DNA from: Sthenelais limicola
Lineage: Eukaryota > Annelida > Polychaeta > Phyllodocida > Sigalionidae
Direction: 5' to 3'
DNA: 64,000 nucleotides
Assembly (NCBI GenBank): GCA_942159475.1
Contig: OW804096.1
Coordinates: forward strand, 45,631,744-45,695,743
Under the pieces are notes generated by a model, which saw nothing but the letters and a program-made list of their open reading frames with translations, searched no databases and was not told the DNA's origin. A program made the translations under genes and the position numbers. This document shows positions 38,960 to 49,904 of this stretch, piece by piece. Position 1 is the first letter of the stretch. Every line of letters begins with the position of its first letter.

Positions 38960-39445
38960 CAAGGGCGACGACGGTTGACGTGACTCGTCGTGATAAGCTA
39001 GATATATATCGAACAATATTTGTTCGGGCTTGGGCCGTTTTGTGCTTATATATTGTAGTAGAGGGATCGGGGAGCGGGGGGACGAACGGTGTATACCGGG
39101 TACGTTCGTCCACCGCTCGGGGCGCTAGGGTCTCGTACTGTGAGCGAGGACGGGTCTATGGGGGGAGGGAGTATAAATAGGGGTGGGAAACGGGGTAGGG
39201 GCAGTTGGTGCCCAGGCAGGGAACGCGGTAGAGCCCCTTTGAATATCAGAAGAATAAATACAGCAAGATCGCTAAGCCTGTACTTTGTGACTTTGAGTCT
39301 GCTTCATCGGAGATAGACGCCAACCGACCCTGCTGAGCAATTCGTCCCAACCCAACTCACATAATTAACTATTACAGAGAGCCCTGAGTGTGTGCGATCC
39401 CCACCAGGAAGGCTAGAGCCTCTGCTAGGTCCCTATTCCCCCACA
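38960..39445 (+). mobile_element. LTR-like segment (possible solo or truncated LTR)
   Basis: It has promoter-like architecture: a TATAAATA box near 39170, then AATAAA near 39252, then the short T-rich words that typically follow in retroviral-type LTRs. A diverged copy of its 5' part (CAATATTTGTTCGGG followed by TTGGGC) lies at about 42080-42135 as CAATATGGTTCGGG followed by TTGGGC. No primer-binding site, polyprotein frame or clean target duplication was found. It could instead be an unrelated promoter-like sequence. Confidence 0.35.
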
Positions 39446-39468
39446 TATTTATTAATTCTGCATCTAAT

Positions 39469-41952
39469 ATGGGTGGGGCTCCCGAAAATGTCCATTTTGC
39501 CAAAATCACCCATTTTAATTCTGTAATTTATTCGGACTTCATCCCACATTACTAGTTGTTCAGTATTTTGTACCTTTCCAAGTGTATAATAACGACATAT
39601 TGAGAAATATATATAAAAATTCCTTTTTATGCAAAAAAATCCTATTTCTATGTCAGAAAATGTCCCCAAATGCATGTCCCTGGCATAAATTTTTTTTGTT
39701 TCAATGAAAATTTATATAAATCTTATTATTTTGTTACTTGTCTTTAATTCTTATTAAAGCATAATGTACGAACCTCCTTCTGAGTTTATTTTCAAATTTA
39801 ATTTTGTTTATTTATTTATTATTTCTGTCTTTTCATTCACAACTCTCCCAATAGCTTATGAAGATTATTGATAAATTGATAAAATAAACAAGAAAGGTTC
39901 TGCCTGAGAAATGTTTTGCTCCCGGTTTTGTGTTCTTGATATAGTCCCATATCACATAAAGCTTTGAATTTTTATTTTTTTCCAATTTTGACCATACTAA
40001 TGCTTCCATGAAGTTGAAACAGAGGAATTTTGAGTTTGATCCCCTTTTCTTCTCATATTGATAAATTGCATTTATATTGAAACATTCAAGAAAATGAGTT
40101 TGTGAATATACACATTTATCTAATATTTACCCATCCTTTAAGTTGATTTTGAATATATAGGCAGAGAAACCATCTTCTGAGCATGTGTTGTGTTCGGGGA
40201 CAGGGGTGTTGTGTTCGGGGACAGGGGTGTTGTGTTCGGGGACAGAGGGATTATGCCAAGAAAATAACGAAATTGAAAAGTAATGGAAAAATAGATAAAA
40301 TTCTTCATTTATAAATGCAATTTTGTATATAACCCATTGGTTATATTTCCATTGACTGCTTATCTTCCTTTAGACAAAGGGGTTGTTGTGTTCGGGGAGG
40401 GGTTGGGGTGTTGTGTTCGGGGATGGGGGTGTTGTGTTCGGGGACAGGGGTGTTATGTTTGGGTACAAATATGCTATGATGAAAAAATGATAAAATTGAA
40501 AACTAAAGTATTCGATTTGATTGTGTATGTAATTCTGAACATAAATATTTGGTTATATTCCAAATGACTACTTTCTTTCCCTTAAATTAAGGGGGTGTTG
40601 TGTTCGGGGACAGGGTGGGGTGTTGTGTTCGGGGACAGGGTGGGGTGTTGTGTTCGGGGACAGGGGTGTTATGTTTGGTTACAAATATGCTATGATGAAA
40701 AAATGATAAAATTGAAAACTAAAGTATTCTATTCAATTGTGTATGTAATTCTGAACATAAATCATTGGTTATACTACAATTGACTGCTTAATTTCCCTTC
40801 AATTAAGGGGGTGTTATGTTCGGGGACAGGGTGGGGTGTTGTGTTCGGGGACAGGGGTGTTGTGTTCGGGGACAGGGGTGTTGTGTTCGGGTACAAATAT
40901 GCTATGACCAAAAAATGATAAAATTGAATGATAATGAAAAAGTAAACTATTCTAATCATTTCTCTCTGTAATTCTGCACATAAATCTTTGGTTATATTCC
41001 CATTTACTGCTTGGCTTTTACCTTATAAATGGGGTGTTGTGTTCGGGGACAGGGGCCTTTAACCAGCATGAGTAAATTGGTAATTAAAGTGAAAATATGA
41101 ATAATAGAATCAAAATTAATCCGAAATAAAACACCCCTATGGGTACCAGATGAATACAGACATAGATAATGGCAATGTAATAGGTATTTACAGGTATTTT
41201 TGCAATATTTGTGTGTCTGTTGTGTTCGGGGATAACCCAGAAAATACAATATTTATTATAAAATAGTAAAAAAATATGAATATAGGCCTGAGTTTTATCA
41301 AGGTAAATCGATATATCTAGTTTGAAAGCAGAAATAAAAGTTAAATTCCATAAAAATTGACATGTGTTGTGTTCGGGGACTAGAATAGCATAGACTTATT
41401 CCTTGGGCCAATAAATTCATGCTTTTTAAGGAGATAATTATAAAAATAGGCAGAAGTGGGGAGAGAACCCCTCAAAATTTTGAGTTATACCTTAAAAAAG
41501 CAGAAAACAAGAGATATTTAATTTTACATTGGTTAGCAGGGAAAACTTTGGAATAGAATTGACAGTGAAGCAATAGTGGTTGAAAGAACAGGAAAAAGAA
41601 ATGAATGAATACATGAAATATCATATAAACTATATATTTCTTCACTCAATACAAGAACACTTGTCTAAGTCTAATTGGATGAGGAGTAATTACAACAATA
41701 TAATGCTATTTTCCTTTTTTATCCAATTTTATCCATTTCCTCCCCGAACACAACAGGCACTGTGGCCAAAAATGGACACTTATTGGATAGACCTTGTAGG
41801 AAATCAGAGAAAGCTCAGAAAAATTTATAATTTTAGTATGTTTAAGCTTGTACCATTGGCTATGACCAGGAGAAGGCTCAGATAAATTAGAATAAAATAC
41901 AATTTTGACCTTATTTTTTTTAAAGTGGACATTTTCGGGAGCCCCGCCCATA
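39469..41952. mobile_element. 2.5-kb inverted-terminal-repeat element carrying a G-rich satellite
   Basis: The left end reads ATGGGTGGGGCTCCCGAAA, continuing ATGTCCATTTT. The right end, read in reverse, is ATGGGCGGGGCTCCCGAAA, continuing ATGTCCACTTT. These are terminal inverted repeats of about 30 bp with two differences. Both ends are flanked by AT-rich ATAT/TA sequence, so a 2- or 4-bp target duplication is possible but cannot be separated from the palindromic ATAT. The interior has no transposase frame. It is AT-rich and carries the minisatellite at 40186-41055, with single outlying motif copies at about 41226 and 41364 and one inverted copy at about 41740. This is most likely a non-autonomous DNA transposon that expanded an internal tandem array. 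Confidence 0.75.
40186..41055 (+). repeat. G-rich minisatellite in a ~210-bp higher-order repeat
   Basis: The basic unit is TGTTGTGTTCGGGGACAGGG with a variable GTG or TGGG joint, about 21-23 bp. Clusters of two to four units occur at 40186-40247, 40383-40459, 40594-40676, 40807-40890 and 41033-41055. Between clusters a shared AT-rich spacer recurs, with landmarks AAATATGCTATGA, TGATAAAATTGAA, GTAATTCTGAACATAAAT, GGTTATA and ATTGACTGCTTA. Cluster-to-cluster spacing is close to 200-225 bp. Short G4 runs separated by ACA fit a quadruplex-forming pattern. Confidence 0.9.
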
Positions 41953-42393
41953 TAAGCAACTATTTGGTCAAGACGAACGCGGACTAATTCAGACGAATCC
42001 AGAAACAAAAGTAACTCAACATGTCTTTCGGGTTGTTTAATAAAAGCTCTGAAGATCGAGGCGGTGACAACAATATATATTATATATGCAACAATATGGT
42101 TCGGGTTTGGGCTCTTTTACGCCCTATCAACTTGAATAACAATGCAAATTTAGGGCAGAATTACTAGCGAAATTGATATATGTTCCGGTTCACTTTTTCT
42201 GTAAATGTGAAAGGGTTAATTGCTTTTTATTAAAGGTCAAGTGTGATGAACTTTTTAATCCCAGTTCTCTCTTAAATTTAGATTATTTGAGGTTGTGATG
42301 AGGGCTATTTCTACCGTTTCTGACGCCTTGACTTGGCATTATATGCCATGGAATAAAATTTAATGTTAGTTGCCTGATGCGGGACACATTCCC

Positions 42394-42413
42394 TGAAATT
42401 GGCCAATACACCC
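42394..42413 (+). repeat. Exact 20-bp direct repeat, right copy
   Basis: Identical to 38899-38918. The flanking bases differ, so the identity is confined to about 20 bp. Confidence 0.85.
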
Positions 42414-42707
42414 ATCCTGTGTGCTTTTTGAGATATTGACTTTTTGCGTCATTTTCCACAAAATAGCATTGGTCTCTATGGGAAAAAGCACCCAGCTCAG
42501 GCCATTATTGCCAACATTAAGAATATTTAGCATAGTTGTTTGCAGGGAATATAAAATGTATAAAATATACTGTACCTTTTGGGGTTCCATAGGAAACAAG
42601 TACGTATAGAGATTCCAAAAATATGTTTCAACAAAAAAATCTTTATTTTTTAATTTTGTTGCCATGGCAATGGTCAGATTTTGGTGAAAAAAGCATTTTT
42701 TCAGATC

Positions 42708-43024
42708 AGGTCATAATATTTGGGGACTTAATAAAGTTAATTGTCTGCATTGTGTATGTTGTGATACCTTTTTGAAATTTGGCATGGTGTTAGATCAGAC
42801 CTGAAATTTTCAAAAAGCACCAGCTACAAACTGATAGATACCCCTGGTGGCCAGTGGCTGCAAAATTCAAAATGGTCACCAACAAACACTATATATGCCA
42901 TATCTTGGCTTCTATTTGGTGGATCTTCAACTATAAAAAGTCCTGATTTAACACCATGCCAAATTTCAAAAAGGTGTTACAACGTACACAATGTATACAA
43001 TTAGGTCCCCAAATATTATGACCT
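42708..43024. mobile_element. Foldback element with ~80-bp imperfect arms
   Basis: 42708-42792 and 42949-43024 are inverted copies. Landmarks AGGTCATAATATTTGGGGAC, CACAATG/CATTGTG, CCTTTTTGAAATTTGGCATG and GTGTTA appear in one arm and their complements in reverse order in the other. The central spacer is about 155 bp and non-coding. It resembles a MITE or foldback remnant; no target duplication was resolved. Confidence 0.8.
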
Positions 43025-43589
43025 GGGTGGGGAGAGCGGAAGCTTCAGCAGGGGACTGACAGCAGATTCTTGGAAAACTGGCACATTTTTAAAGAAAAAA
43101 GTTATTAAAACTATTGGGTAAAGACTTGCAGGGGCAAAAGTATAATAGAAAATACAAAGATGACCCCTGCTACATTGGACCTGACCATAGAATTAGTGTA
43201 TCTGACTCAGTATTGCAAGTATAAATTGTATTCTGAAAAAAAGTATTATATAGTTCTATGATAGTGTCTCCACAGCCCCACTCGGAAAAGGTTGGTAGGG
43301 TCTGTCGCATCGACTAGTTCTATGCTCAGCCTAGTCTGTAGGCCAGCCCCACTGGGTCTGGCCTACAGACTATGCTCACCCCTACCAGTCGCGCAGGACA
43401 CAGATGACGTCACAGGTCGCTTGATCCGTCCAAAGATGGCTACTCACCCTTGCCGCGCTAGGTTGCATTGGTCTCAACAAATGCTACTGCTCAGACACCT
43501 GTCACTGGTTTGATTAATTAAGTTGGATGCATCAAACACCAAATAAAAACCTTTACACTTGACATAAGGTGGGGCAGTGTATTAGTTAG

Positions 43590-43650
43590 CTTAACAAGTG
43601 AAAACTGAGATTTGTATAGAAAATAGCTGGGAAGGCAGCTTTAAACTACT
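43590..43650 (+). repeat. Short dispersed repeat shared with 21895-21960
   Basis: It shares GAGATTTGTATAGAAAATAG and GCTGGGAAGGCAGCTTTAAA with the STEEP1 intron 2 copy, allowing for a few differences. It sits directly upstream of the polypyrimidine tract. Confidence 0.65.
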
Positions 43651-43678
43651 AGCAAAGTACCCGTCCTCCGGACGGTCA

Positions 43679-43965
43679 CTCTCTTCCTGACACTGTCTCT
43701 CCCCTCCTCTCTCACTGCCTCTCCTCCCCCTGCCTCTCCTCTGTCCCTACCTGCCTTCTCCTCTCACCTGCCCTATTCTCTCTTCCCCTCTTCTTGCTCT
43801 ATCCTCTTATCCCTCCCCCTATCCGATTTCTCCCACCCTGCCCCTCTGCTTCTTTCATTCTCTCCTTCCCTCTCCTGCTCTTTCCCTCCCTCCCTCCCTC
43901 TCTCTCCCTCCTCTCCCTCTTTCCTCTCCCCCATCATCTCCCTCCCGTCTTTCTCTCCCCCTTCA
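43679..43965 (+). repeat. Long polypyrimidine (CT-rich) tract
   Basis: About 285 bp of almost pure C and T on the plus strand, in words such as CTCTCC, CCCTCC and CTTCC. Open frames across it are low-complexity artefacts. Such asymmetric tracts can form triplex (H-DNA) structures or act as nucleosome-poor sites. Confidence 0.9.
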
Positions 43966-45330
43966 CACATGTATGTATGTATATTGTTTATTTCCAGAAA
44001 GTAGTACATAAGATAAATTACACCGGAAATGGGTTTGCCCTCTCCTATGGCAGCCATAGCTCTTCCAGAGGGTCCCTTACACTAGTGTTTTAATTTTACA
44101 GTTTATGAGATAGCGACGCGCTAAATGACTAGTTACCTATTCTACTACAATGGGATGCACTAGCTATACTATATCAAGGTGGGGCCCATGGTATGGGTTT
44201 CCTTTGTGTATGTGCGTGCGTGAATATATTATACCATCTCTAAAATAGAAAAGATAATTGAGGTAATCGGTGCACGCTATATATAGTATACATAACTGTA
44301 TACATTGGTTGTGAAGGCTGACAATTGTATTCCCTGACACAAAACGGTCACATAGGTTGAAAACATCTCTTTCATCATTTTGTTGATACATCTGGGCCTG
44401 ATGTAAACCTCAGAACAACTTTAGTAATATGTTTTGATAAAAGATTGTTTGGATCGACGCTTTATCAAATATAGCCTGTTTCTGTTCCATATCGTAGCTA
44501 GGGGGAAATATTTGATCTAAATTAGATTAAACCCAGAGAAAAGCATCCAACATATTCGTTTAATAATAAACGTAAACAGAACTATTTCACTTCTGTTTAC
44601 ATTATTTCCCAGCTGTCTTACCTTGCCCTATGATTTACCACTGTCTCGACCATTTCCTGCATGCCCTCCACCTTAGAATGAGTATAATTTCTCATAAGTT
44701 TTCATCCCCGAAATCTTAAAGCCTAGAAACATGTCAGTAGTAAAAAGGGCCAAAGCCTTGAGTACGGATCGTCAATTAATTGCCCGCACACCAACACATG
44801 TACCTCTGAAAACATCCATGCATCTGGTCCTCATCAGATAGCTATCTTTCTGCTCGCGCTCGCTAGAAGAGCAGATGAGAAGCTCGCTACTCAACTCCCT
44901 CAATAAATGGCATGTCTTGGCTTTCAGCAGAGCCCTACTAATCACGACATCAGGTCCCTCCATCCATCCTCACCCCAGTCTTTGTATACGACATGTTATA
45001 TGACATGACACTCGTTGACGTTGATGTCGACCCTGGCTCGGTGATTACCGGTACCACGCAGGAGATGGTGAGAACAGAATGGATCTAATTAATCATCATT
45101 TATTCTAGAAAAAAATAATTGCATTTAGTCTGAGTTCATGGTGAATATATTCAAATAGTTTACACATATTTTTGTTTAATATTAGACACTTTAATTTTTT
45201 TTTATTAGGAGTGTTTATCAGTCAATATACATAAATAACAATGTGGTACAGACATAAAGACAATCAAAAGATAAAGCTGATAGTATATTGAACCAGTAGG
45301 AAGTAGCCTCAGTCTTAGTCTAGCTAAGTC

Positions 45331-45370
45331 TGTCAATGTATTTGTATATCGAAGGGCGTCTATAAATATA
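45331..45370 (+). repeat. Exact 40-bp duplication, copy 1
   Basis: A 40-mer beginning TGTCAATGTATTTGTATATC and ending GGGCGTCTATAAATATA is identical to 48741-48780. Similarity stops at both edges. Confidence 0.95.
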
Positions 45371-48300
45371 TAAATATTCCTTTAATAGCATGAACGGGAC
45401 AATATAAATGCCTTAATTTGCGATACTGATATCACCAACCTCCCAAAGCAGGGCAGATTCTAATGACTCAGGAACGCAAGGAGTAAAGCTCTGCACTGGA
45501 GGATGGATATCACGAGCGTCATATTTAATTTCTGTTCGAAACTATTGGTAAAGTATGATGATATGAGTATAGTTTTAACATATATCTCAAAGTAATATTA
45601 AACGTTCATACCACTCTAAGCATCTATGGCCTAATGGGCATCAATAGAAATAGATATTTCCCACGTAAGCCCCTTCGGCCTACTACTAACTGATCAAAGC
45701 CATTCTTCGAAGCAATCCCTCTATGGATGCTGGTTCTGTTCAAAAGTGCGCAGTAACTTTATACATTTATCTTGTCATATCTTGGTCTGCGGAGCATATA
45801 ATTTTGACGCTGATGGAATTCTGGTATCTCTGATGAATTATCAGCGGCCTGCGCTGAGCTGGACGCATCTCCTACCCATACTGATAAGACAATGATAAGG
45901 ACTGATGAACGATAGCTGAGGCTGAAGCAAACGTCAGAATCCCATTGGCTGACACAACTTGGGTGGGCCCGGCATGATAGGTCCCAGCGATGACATCTAG
46001 ATGGAGCCAGCGAAGCTCTCCTCCCATACACCGAGGGCTCTAGAGAGTAATTGCAAAAAGTTTCCTCGCCAAAGATAAATCATTAATTCGTCCCAACTTA
46101 ACTGCAGCGATCTTTGGATGAATAGCAACGGCCTGCACATCTATTAGAACCATCAGATAGGCCAGTATAATTGGCTCCCATGGTCGTCTCCATGTGGGGC
46201 CTCCCAAATCAGCCAAACAATTTTAACACCCAAACATGTACGTAGTTTATATTCATCCCCTCCCCGACACCTCATTAAAAACTAACATGGTGGGCTCTAT
46301 ATTGAGAACGCAGTCAGGAAATACACGATTTTGTTTAAGTCTGATACCTCGCCGTTGGATCGCCACACGATTATCATATGGCTGGTCACACTTGGTAGAT
46401 TGATATCATTATTAACATTTTTGTGATAAAGAAGTAGGGCCCCGCGTTTTAATTTTGAATTCATAGGCAATGCATACCAAATGAATGTACAATAAACGGG
46501 AAATGCACCAGAGACAGACCAACGTCTGCTATTGTCGGGCAAGAAAGTTTATGTCTCGAAATGTTCCATGAATTTTGTAATAGGCATGTTTTATTTATAT
46601 TGAAAGTAACTAAGATGCTATACTGTATTAGAGGGACAGGCATCTCGATACAGCAATCAACTGCATTCTATTTTCCTCGCTCACTGATGTATTCTAAAAC
46701 ATACATATTTTGCACCATATTTCATTAATTGTCAACCCCAAAGTCTGTCTGTCAGCTAATAATATGACTTGATGAATTGAATAAAATTAATAACACCGGT
46801 AGCTGATTGTGGAACATGGCAGAGGATGACAACCATACAGGGGGTCGTTGTCCCTAGCCAAGCTCAATGCGGACTGAAAGCATGAAAGCATGAGGATTGT
46901 GATGCATTGTTTCGCTGTTATATATCATGTATTATGAGTTTTAAAAACAATTCCTTGGTATAGTTCGGCATTTATCAACAACCGGGTCCAGTGCCGATTC
47001 ACTTGGGCACTATTTGTATTGAATCTCAGAGTAATAGAAATACTGTTTTATTTTCGTAAGCAATTAAAATAAAAACTCACACATTTAAACTATTTCTAAA
47101 TTTCTGTTTTTCCAGTGCTTTCATTAAATGAAATCCTTCCTACAATTATTTCTCTTCCCTATTTTAGCTCGTGCCAACATGCATGTATATATGTACTTGT
47201 TTTGGGACTCGTGAGCACGATGGTAATTGCTCATTTTGAAATGGTGAAAAATGAAAATCATCTAGGAGCAGCAGCGTTAGGTGTGGTCTAATTGTTTGTG
47301 ACAGATACACGCAGATAACAGGCTACAGATGGCGGGCAAAGTGGCTACTTTTTGATGAAGGTAATAATATACGCTTTCAGTGCAGCCAAGCATTTGATAT
47401 GATCCGGTATTATATATGCACCAGCAAACAAATACTAACCGCGTTTGTTACGCTGTATTTTGATTCCTGTTTCTCTAAGATTTGATTATATTGAGCCGAA
47501 AAAACAAAGTGGCAGCTTAGAGGTGGCAGGGATGAGATATATAGGTTCGGCCTTCAGAATGAATTGCTTGTATGTTGACGTGCCAGGTTTGGAATGCCGA
47601 AGAACTGAATTACAACAGGATATCTGTCAGCTCGGAGTTTCTAAATAGAACGAATTCCAAGAAGATAACTGTCTTCGCTTGATGATATAAGCTCAGTTTT
47701 AGCACACCTCTGACCAGATTTTATAGATTGGTAAACACTACAGAGAAACATTCTACTCGTTATGTTGGTCACTTGTAACACTCTTTAAAATACCTGGTTG
47801 TGTAGTGGAGGTGGGGCCGTCGGGGAGGTGTTCTTCAACCCTTTATTTTCTACCGAAAATAGGGAACAAACCTATACCAACTAACAAAAACAGAAAATAT
47901 GTTTGAATTTAAAAGGGTGAGTTAAAACAGATAAACGTAACAAATGGCCACGGTTAAACATACATATATAGCAATTTGTCAGGGGAAAGAGTACATAGAT
48001 TGCGGTTTTAAACATTAAACATTACTTTCAGGAACTCAATATTCGAAACCTGACCAATCACACATCAACTGCTATCTTGTTATAGCCTACTTTTGTGTTC
48101 CGAATAATATATCATCACAATCGTTTTATTTTCTGTTAGAAAGAAAGAAGAAGCGCATCAGTTTGAAACACACTTTAAAATGTTATATCCTTTAAAATTG
48201 TGTATACATCGCAAAATGTAAAATTATATGTAAAGATTATGGGGCGCATAGAGATCATTGCTGATATTATATAATTATTATTCTATTACAGTCTCTGGGA

Positions 48301-48740
48301 CAGGGGGAATACAGGCAAAATGTGGGGCAAAATCGCATGAGAATCGGCTTAGTGGACTAGGCCCTTAATGGCATTAAAACACCAGAATAAAGAAGGGTAA
48401 TAATAATGACGCACTCCCTTTAGGTAGACCCACTTGTTTTAGGAATGTGCGAGATTCACACGCCCTTGGGACGGTATGGAATCCGCTGACCATGTGAGCG
48501 GACTCCCGTAGAAGCAATTACTACATTCTTTGCATAATGAACCACAGATAAGAATAGAGATAATCTTTCAAGTATTCACGACATGTCAAACAAGCAAGGT
48601 TTCCATATCACCGTCTTGATCTGTGCAGCAGAATGTCCCACAGAAACTTAGCCATTAAATCCTGGCACGATTGTTGCTTCGAGAAGATCGACAGAGATAA
48701 ATGATACAAACTGGACGTGTATGTCAGTACTTAAACCCAA

Positions 48741-48780
48741 TGTCAATGTATTTGTATATCGAAGGGCGTCTATAAATATA
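48741..48780 (+). repeat. Exact 40-bp duplication, copy 2
   Basis: Identical to 45331-45370, in direct orientation 3.4 kb away. It falls inside an open frame on the minus strand that has no other coding support. Confidence 0.95.
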
Positions 48781-49852
48781 CAGAGAAAACCTTGATATGT
48801 ACCTCTGTCACACCTATGCAATGTATGATAGATACAATTATTAGATGCCCATGCTGTATGAGAAATGCAATAAGAGGAACGCAATAAAAGAATCGTTATT
48901 GTACACGTACAGTAACAAATTATTCTTTTTCAACTTTTAGACATATTCAGACAATTCAGAACCCCAAATAAAGTTGCAGATGTCAATATCCATTCTCTCG
49001 ATTTATGTTATGTTATTAATATCACGTACTATATCCGTGTGAGCATGGGCGACAATACGTGGGTTGTTTGATATGTGTACAATACCTTGCCTCTTGTAAT
49101 ATAAAGGCAATGTCCTACTAACGTAATTGATATATGATTGTGGTACAATGGTAACCTGGGATAGAAATTTGGAATGACTGATAGTCTGTAGAATTTATTT
49201 TATTTTATTTGACAAGTTTTTTCATATTTCAGTCAGTATAGCCCGGACCCGACCCCTTTTATATTACCAACGGTACAATGATGAGATTAAATACATTTTA
49301 AAAGGAAGTCCATTTACATTCAGATAACAAGAAATGAGGGCTAAAATGGCGTCTATATGATATCGGAAATATTTATATTGATATCTATATTGATTTATAT
49401 ATAAGTACTTTATTTCCAATGAACATCAATTGATGAAACCCAATATAATAATCCAGTCTTATATCGTCATTTAATCTATATTGGTTATGACAACATTTAG
49501 ATGATTGGGATGCTGACATTTGACAGTGATTAGAGATCATTGGAATGATATTCATTTCCTTTTTATGGAAACTGAGATAAAGAGCAGTAATTGCTAAAGG
49601 AAAAATGACGCCGGATTACGACATGAAAATAGGTTGAGATCATTTTTCCATTTATTTTCTTGATTGAAAACTTCAATGTGTATTTGGACATTAAAGCGCC
49701 AATGTTGTTGGAGAGAGATTCTCAGTTATTTGTAACTCTGCATTTCGTATTTAGATATTTAAATGTGAAGTATCTGCTGGTACAAATACATACTTACTAA
49801 ACGGCACACTAAAATATGTGCTGAATACTCTAGTAAAAGACTCTGATTCGGA

Positions 49853-49904
49853 CGAGAAGCTTTCCCTCAGTTTGGAGGGACTCTCTAAACTCTGGGCCTA
49901 GACT
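49853..49904 (-). mobile_element. Fragment of the small inverted-repeat element family, copy D
   Basis: Read on the minus strand it begins CAGTCTAGGC and continues CAGAGTTTAGAGAG and CCCTCCAAACTGAGGGAAAG. This is the first 50 bp or so of the family seen at 8716, 57589 and 58646. The rest is missing. Confidence 0.75.

Noticed and set aside
42842..42860. CTCF-like CCCTGGTGGCCAGTGG
   Set aside because: Weak match to the core and lies inside the foldback element, so it is probably coincidental.
43773..44093. Charged Arg/Glu/Gly-rich and Pro/Leu/Ser-rich frames
   Set aside because: They arise from the polypyrimidine tract.
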